A stretch of 64,000 nt of DNA from an uncultured Eubacteriales bacterium (GTDB lineage: Bacteria; Bacillota; Clostridia; Christensenellales; Borkfalkiaceae). Shown piece by piece: positions 60,458 through 64,000 of the stretch; positions within the stretch are counted from its first letter, which is position 1, and every line of letters begins with the position of its first letter. Under the pieces are notes generated by a model. It did no database searches, was not told where the DNA came from, and saw nothing but the letters and a program-made list of their open reading frames with translations. The stretch spans positions 11,648 to 75,647 of the forward strand of contig UQPN01000009.1 in assembly GCA_900542935.1 (NCBI GenBank), read 5' to 3'. The position numbers and the translations under genes are program-made.

Positions 60458-61408
60458 TCAGTATTGTACTTTTTCGATAACGCCCTTCAATGTTTCGGCG
60501 CTCAGCTTCAGCTTCGCAAGCTCGTCCTCGGCGAGTTTCGGCGTAAGCGTGGTGATGATGCCGTTTTTGCCAAGCAGGCATGGAATGCTCAGGCATACGT
60601 CCGAAATGCCGTATTCTCCCGTGAGCATCGAAGAAAGCGCCAGCACGGAATCAACGCCGGAATACAGCGAGTTGACGATGTGCGCCACGCTTGCCGCAAT
60701 GCCGTAGAACGTCGCGCCCTTGCCCGCGATGATTTTACCGCCCGATTTTTTCACGTATTCCTCTACTTCGTCTTTCGAATAAGGAGTGATGGGCAGAATG
60801 TTGGTATCTACCATCGCGCTGCCGTAATCGTTTAAAGGCACGCCCGCGATGTTCGCCGCTGACCACGCCACGAACGAGCTGTCGCCGTGTTCGCCCAGAA
60901 CGTACGCGTGCACCTGCTTCTGGTTGATGGAATACAGTTCGGAAAGACGGGTGCGCAGACGAATGGTATCGAGAATGGTACCCGAACCGATCACCTGCCC
61001 CTTAGGCAACCCGGTGATTTTTTCGAATACGTAAGTAAGCACGTCTACGGGGTTTGCCACCATCAGATAAATGGCGTTCGGCGCATACTGCACGATTTTC
61101 GGCGCGATCTGTTTGATGATGTTCACGTTGGTCTGCGCCAGATCGATGCGGCTCTGTCCGGGCTTTCTGCCCACGCCGGAAGTGATGATTACGATATCCG
61201 AACCGGCGGCGTCGGCATAGCTGCCTTCGTACACGTTCGCGGGAGAAAGAAACGGCGTCGCCTGTTTGATATCCAGCGCCTCGGACACCGCTTTTTCGGA
61301 ATTCACGTCGATAAGAACGATTTCCGATACCGAACTGCCCGCCACGAGCGTGTAAGCGATCGTTGCGCCCACCGAACCCACGCCGATGATTGTAACCTTG
61401 TTGTTCAT
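60458..61408 (-). CDS. LDH/MDH-family dehydrogenase, probably malate-specific
   Basis: A 316-residue NAD-dependent dehydrogenase with an L-lactate dehydrogenase-like fold. VTIIGVGSVGATIAYTL binds NAD, with D34 in LIDVN selecting NAD over NADP. Catalytic residues are R87, D147, R150 and H174 (LGEHGDSSFV). At the position that decides substrate (102 in classic LDH numbering) lactate enzymes have Gln (NQKPGETR), while this one has Arg81 (GRKPGQSR) as malate dehydrogenases do. Gln-to-Arg at this site is the classic LDH-to-MDH switch. The later loop keeps the LDH-like KGAT, so the assignment is not certain; automatic annotation would call it L-lactate dehydrogenase. It is the first gene of the fumarate operon. 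Confidence 0.85.
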   Translation of the reverse strand: MNNKVTIIGVGSVGATIAYTLVAGSSVSEIVLIDVNSEKAVSEALDIKQATPFLSPANVYEGSYADAAGSDIVIITSGVGRKPGQSRIDLAQTNVNIIKQIAPKIVQYAPNAIYLMVANPVDVLTYVFEKITGLPKGQVIGSGTILDTIRLRTRLSELYSINQKQVHAYVLGEHGDSSFVAWSAANIAGVPLNDYGSAMVDTNILPITPYSKDEVEEYVKKSGGKIIAGKGATFYGIAASVAHIVNSLYSGVDSVLALSSMLTGEYGISDVCLSIPCLLGKNGIITTLTPKLAEDELAKLKLSAETLKGVIEKVQY

Positions 61409-61487
61409 ATAAATACCTCTTTTCCTTTGTTTTTTGCCCGCGCGCGCGTTTCTTTAAAACTTTCTTCGCCGCACTTCCAGCAATACT

Positions 61488-61516
61488 ATTATATCACGAA
61501 CCACAACCGAACGCAA
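61488..61516 (-). promoter_or_regulatory. Promoter of the fumarate reductase operon
   Basis: Minus-strand TTGCGT (61511-61516) and a perfect TATAAT (61488-61493) with a 17-base spacer, about 75 bases before the dehydrogenase start. The rest of the 345-base gap (61517-61753) is AT-rich; an AACGCC/GGCGTT hairpin with a T-run near 61648-61676 probably ends the small gene upstream. I see no clear Rex operator. Confidence 0.65.
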
Positions 61517-61753
61517 GCCATTCCGAAATTTTTCCCGAAATCCTCGTTTTCACGTTCGCTATTGTCTTTTTTTTGTAAACTTTTCGACCTTTTTAACCAT
61601 TTTTTGATAATAAATCACACAGCTTACAGCGTTATAAAAACGCCCGCGTTTACCAAAAATCTTCAGGCGTTATTATATAAAAAACGAAATAATCCATATC
61701 GAAAATGATATAGAAAAGCGCTGCCGTTTTCCGAAATCGTTGCCGGACGGCGT

Positions 61754-61954
61754 TCAGGCTTTCAGCACTGCCACGCGGGTTTTGCCGCTTTTTTTATTTG
61801 TTACGCGGCGTTTCGCCTTTGCGCAGGGGTACTCCTCTTCCTTTTTGCAGACGGAACAATATTCGTAGCTGCCGCATTTATCCTCGCCGCTTTCGTAACT
61901 GTCTTTCCACTTCTGTTCGTCGATTTTTTTCTGTTCGTTCTTGTAACTGTACAT
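61754..61954 (-). CDS. Small four-cysteine protein of unknown function
   Basis: A 66-residue, highly charged protein. Cysteines lie in KCGSYEYCSVCKKEEEYPC, which could bind a metal ion; a basic tail (KAKRRVTNKKSGKTR) follows. I do not recognise a family. It is supported as a real gene by an AGGAG site ten bases before the ATG, a promoter 17-base-spaced at 62013-62041 and a terminator-like hairpin downstream. Confidence 0.7.
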   Translation of the reverse strand: MYSYKNEQKKIDEQKWKDSYESGEDKCGSYEYCSVCKKEEEYPCAKAKRRVTNKKSGKTRVAVLKA

Positions 61955-62012
61955 ACTTCATATCTCCTTTTAAAATATTTTCAACGTATCCGGCTTTGTC
62001 GCCCGCAATATT

Positions 62013-62041
62013 ATTATACTCTCCGCGCAAAGAAAATTCAA
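62013..62041 (-). promoter_or_regulatory. Promoter of the small cysteine protein
   Basis: TTGAAT (62036-62041) and TATAAT (62013-62018) with a 17-base spacer on the minus strand, about 60 bases before the start. Confidence 0.7.
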
Positions 62042-62124
62042 GCGATTTCCGCGTCGAAAAAACAGGAATTTCCGAAAATTTCAAGAATCGGCGGAAAAAT
62101 CTTCCTGCCTCGCACGCGCGGTTT

Positions 62125-63048
62125 TTACAGCTTCGTAACTTTCGTCAGCGCGTAAATTTTATCGTACGTTTCCTTTTTAAACGAGGGATCGTTTCGCTCC
62201 GTTACCGAAGCCGTTCCCGCTGCCGCCGCGCGGCGCAGAATTTCCGCAAGCGGCAATCCCTCCGCCAGCGATTTCGTTGCCGCGGCAAGCATCGCGTCGC
62301 CCGCGCCCACCGTGCTTTCCACCGCCACGCGCACGCCCTCCGCATAGTATGTTTCCTCGCCGTCCGTCAGAATCGAGCCTTCGCCGCCCAGCGATAACAA
62401 CACGTGTTTCGCACCCGCTTTCGCCAGCGCCCGCGCGCCCGCCAGCTGTTCATTCCGTGCGGAAAATTCGCCGCCCAGCGTAGCCGAAAGCTCGTCGAGG
62501 TTGGGTTTTATCAGGTCTACGCCCGCTTCCAGCGCCGCTTTCAGCCTGTCGCCGTAAGTATCCGCCGCAACGATTTTCGCACCCTTCGCCGCCGTTACCA
62601 GGTCCTTATAAAAACTTGCGGGAGTTCCTTTCGGCGCGCCGCCGGAAATCACCGCCGCTTCGCTTTTCGCCGCCTGCACGCGCACGAAATCCAGAAGGTC
62701 GCGCAGCTTTTCGCCCGCCACTTCGCGTCCTTCCTCGTTCACTTCGGTAAGCACGCCTTTTCCGTCGATGAATTTATAATTCTCACGCACTCTGCCGGGG
62801 TTCCAGATAAAGCTGAACGGAATCCCCTCTTTATCCAGCGCCTTTTCAAACAACGAACCGTTTTCGTTGTACATAAACCCCGTAACGAACGCCGCGCCGC
62901 CGAGTCTGGAAACGCCGAGCGCCACATTGTTCGCCTTGCCGGCATACGTTACGATTTTCTCTCCCGCCACGTTCGTTTTGCCGAGAGCGAATTTGTTCAG
63001 CCGCACCGTAACGTCCACGCACGGACTCATTCCCACCGTAAGTATCAT
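62125..63048 (-). CDS. PfkB-family kinase, 1-phosphofructokinase-like
   Basis: A 307-residue ribokinase-family sugar kinase of the hexose-phosphate (FruK/LacC) branch. It begins ILTVGMSPCVDVTVRLNKF, the family's substrate strand, and has GKANNVALGVSRLGG near residue 37, which is the FruK-type G-K-G-[IN]-N-V motif with an Ala. The catalytic STVGAGDAMLAA with its aspartate is near 250. It would phosphorylate fructose-1-phosphate or a similar sugar phosphate; no PTS gene is present to decide. It follows the phosphofructokinase gene by 226 bases on the same strand. Confidence 0.88.
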   Translation of the reverse strand: MILTVGMSPCVDVTVRLNKFALGKTNVAGEKIVTYAGKANNVALGVSRLGGAAFVTGFMYNENGSLFEKALDKEGIPFSFIWNPGRVRENYKFIDGKGVLTEVNEEGREVAGEKLRDLLDFVRVQAAKSEAAVISGGAPKGTPASFYKDLVTAAKGAKIVAADTYGDRLKAALEAGVDLIKPNLDELSATLGGEFSARNEQLAGARALAKAGAKHVLLSLGGEGSILTDGEETYYAEGVRVAVESTVGAGDAMLAAATKSLAEGLPLAEILRRAAAAGTASVTERNDPSFKKETYDKIYALTKVTKL

Positions 63049-63084
63049 ATTTTCTCTTCCTTTTCAGTCGTTTTGATTTACGCC

Positions 63085-63135
63085 GTTTTTCCCGTCGTCG
63101 CGTTTTTCCCGTCGTCGCGTTTTTCCCGTCGTCGC
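63085..63135. repeat. Tandem repeat, 17-base unit, three copies
   Basis: Three perfect head-to-tail copies of GTTTTTCCCGTCGTCGC (63085-63101, 63102-63118, 63119-63135) lie upstream of the PfkB-family gene, about 37 bases before its start. Length variation between strains is likely. Confidence 0.9.
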
Positions 63136-63208
63136 GTTTACCCCCCGACGTGCGCCGTTTTTCCGTTAAACAACGCCGCCGGCGATCCGGCAACGCAATC
63201 TTCTTATA

Positions 63209-63245
63209 AATAAAAACGCCGTCCGCCGGGAATTTCCCCGGCGAA
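63209..63245 (-). terminator. Terminator of the phosphofructokinase gene
   Basis: CGCCGGG and CCCGGCG form the stem (63224-63243); GACGGCGTTTTTATTT follows on the minus strand, 30 bases after the pfkA stop. Confidence 0.75.
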
Positions 63246-63274
63246 CAGACAATTTTACGAAGCGTACGCTCCCA

Positions 63275-64000
63275 TCACATCGAAATCATCTGCAGCGTTT
63301 CGTACAGTTCGTAATTGAATTTCTTTTTCATACTGACCGCTTCGATAATGTCGAGATCGATGATCTCGTTTTTACGGATACCGACAACGCGGTCGCCGAT
63401 ACCGTCTTTTAAAAGGCGCACAGCCTTGTTACCGAACTGTGCCGCGAGCATTCTGTCCGCCATGCTGGGGGAACCGCCGCGCTGCACGTGGCCGATGGTC
63501 GTGCCGCGCACAGAATACGTGGTTTCGCTCTGCAGCATTTTCGTGAACTCTTCCGCCGTGGCGACGCCTTCCGCCAGAACGATGATGTTGGAATGTTTGC
63601 CGTTGGCGCGGCTGCGGTTCACGCGCATGACGATATCGTCCATATCGAACGCAATTTCAGGCACGACGATAATCTCCGCGCCCGAAGCAATCCCGCTGTA
63701 AAGCGCGATATCGCCGCAGTGTCTGCCCATGACCTCTACGACGGAAATACGCTCGTGAGAAGTCATTGTATCGCGGAGCTTATTGATGATATCGAGACAA
63801 GTATTCACCGCGGTATCGAAGCCGAGCGTATAATCGGTATACTGCAAATCGTTGTCGATTGTTCCGGGAATCCCGATAGTCAAAACCCCAAACTCGTCGC
63901 TTAAATCCTTTGCGCCGCGGAAAGAACCGTCTCCGCCGATAACGACAAGTCCTTCGATCCCTCTACTTTCTAACGTCTTGGCAGCCTTTTGCCGCCCTTC
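63275..64000 (-). CDS. pfkA: 6-phosphofructokinase, C-terminal part (5' end outside window)
   Basis: The last 241 residues of an ATP-dependent phosphofructokinase; the frame is open to the right edge, so roughly 80 N-terminal residues are missing. Visible are VVIGGDGSF (ATP/Mg site), GIPGTIDNDL with the catalytic aspartates near the left of the active site, VEVMGRHCGDIAL, AEGVATAEEF and GHVQRGGSPSMADRMLA. The enzyme makes fructose-1,6-bisphosphate in glycolysis. A TTG within the frame at 63883 is not the start, because the conserved GGDGS motif lies upstream of it. It has its own terminator. Confidence 0.95.
   Translation of the reverse strand, partial: EGRQKAAKTLESRGIEGLVVIGGDGSFRGAKDLSDEFGVLTIGIPGTIDNDLQYTDYTLGFDTAVNTCLDIINKLRDTMTSHERISVVEVMGRHCGDIALYSGIASGAEIIVVPEIAFDMDDIVMRVNRSRANGKHSNIIVLAEGVATAEEFTKMLQSETTYSVRGTTIGHVQRGGSPSMADRMLAAQFGNKAVRLLKDGIGDRVVGIRKNEIIDLDIIEAVSMKKKFNYELYETLQMISM

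Noticed and set aside
61409..61560. Possible Rex (NADH-sensing) operator at the fumarate operon promoter
   Set aside because: A TTGTGG half-site is present upstream of the -10 box, but there is no matching CACAA half at the right distance.

Overview
The window reads as a chromosome segment of a strictly anaerobic, fermentative Bacillota (Clostridia-type) bacterium. Evidence: pyruvate:ferredoxin oxidoreductase, an HdrABC/Flx electron-bifurcation module, DapL-type lysine synthesis, an ECF transporter core, DUF1540 and TSCPD small proteins, purine-rich Shine-Dalgarno sites and many TTGACA-17-TATAAT promoters. I cannot name the genus. There is no prophage, insertion sequence or CRISPR array. Most genes are housekeeping, moderately GC-rich and tightly packed.

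Layout. 1-3.5 kb: the end of an unknown gene, a TSCPD protein, then a minus-strand polar amino acid ABC transporter preceded by a sigma-A-type promoter, a recognisable lysine riboswitch and a leader terminator. 3.6-6.1 kb: mannose-6-phosphate isomerase with an unusual C-terminal extension, and a lipoprotein. 6.3-6.7 kb: tRNA-Val(CAC) whose 3' end and terminator are duplicated 203 bp downstream. 6.7-21.2 kb (minus): DUF2207 protein, LemA, alpha/beta hydrolase, HemW, LepA, a LysR regulator, MnmE, a membrane protein, TruA, EcfT and a fused EcfA1-EcfA2. Three copies of a structured intergenic repeat lie beside lepA and mnmE. 21.6-25.3 kb: PFOR. 25.3-30.8 kb (minus): an AT-rich orphan, a serine hydrolase, DapL, DapF, PurA. 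31-37.7 kb (plus): NUDIX hydrolase, bL9, YitT, HU, GlmM-GlmS, with a DUF1540 gene on minus. 37.7-42 kb (minus): a YkvI-like protein and two FAD oxidoreductases. 42-49.4 kb (plus): a small membrane protein divergent from the second FAD enzyme (both probably leaderless), then a TetR regulator facing a lipid kinase, a two-ATPase ABC exporter, a TerB-like protein and a CmpB-like membrane protein.

The most interesting locus is the minus-strand operon from 61408 to 49645. In transcription order it encodes an LDH/MDH-family dehydrogenase with the malate-type arginine, fumarase, HdrB, HdrC, HdrA, an MvhD/FlxD protein, two FlxB/FlxC-like iron-sulfur proteins, a FlxA-like FAD/NAD(P)H oxidoreductase, an FrdB/TfrB-like iron-sulfur protein, an FrdA-like flavoprotein and a small membrane protein. 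Read as one unit it turns oxaloacetate into malate, fumarate and then succinate. The last step appears to be attached to a soluble flavin-based electron-bifurcating complex, so that NADH oxidation with fumarate could also reduce ferredoxin. No membrane anchor for a classical fumarate reductase is present. The reaction is an inference from gene content and order.

The window ends in glycolysis: a PfkB-family sugar-phosphate kinase and the C-terminal two thirds of 6-phosphofructokinase, which runs off the right edge.
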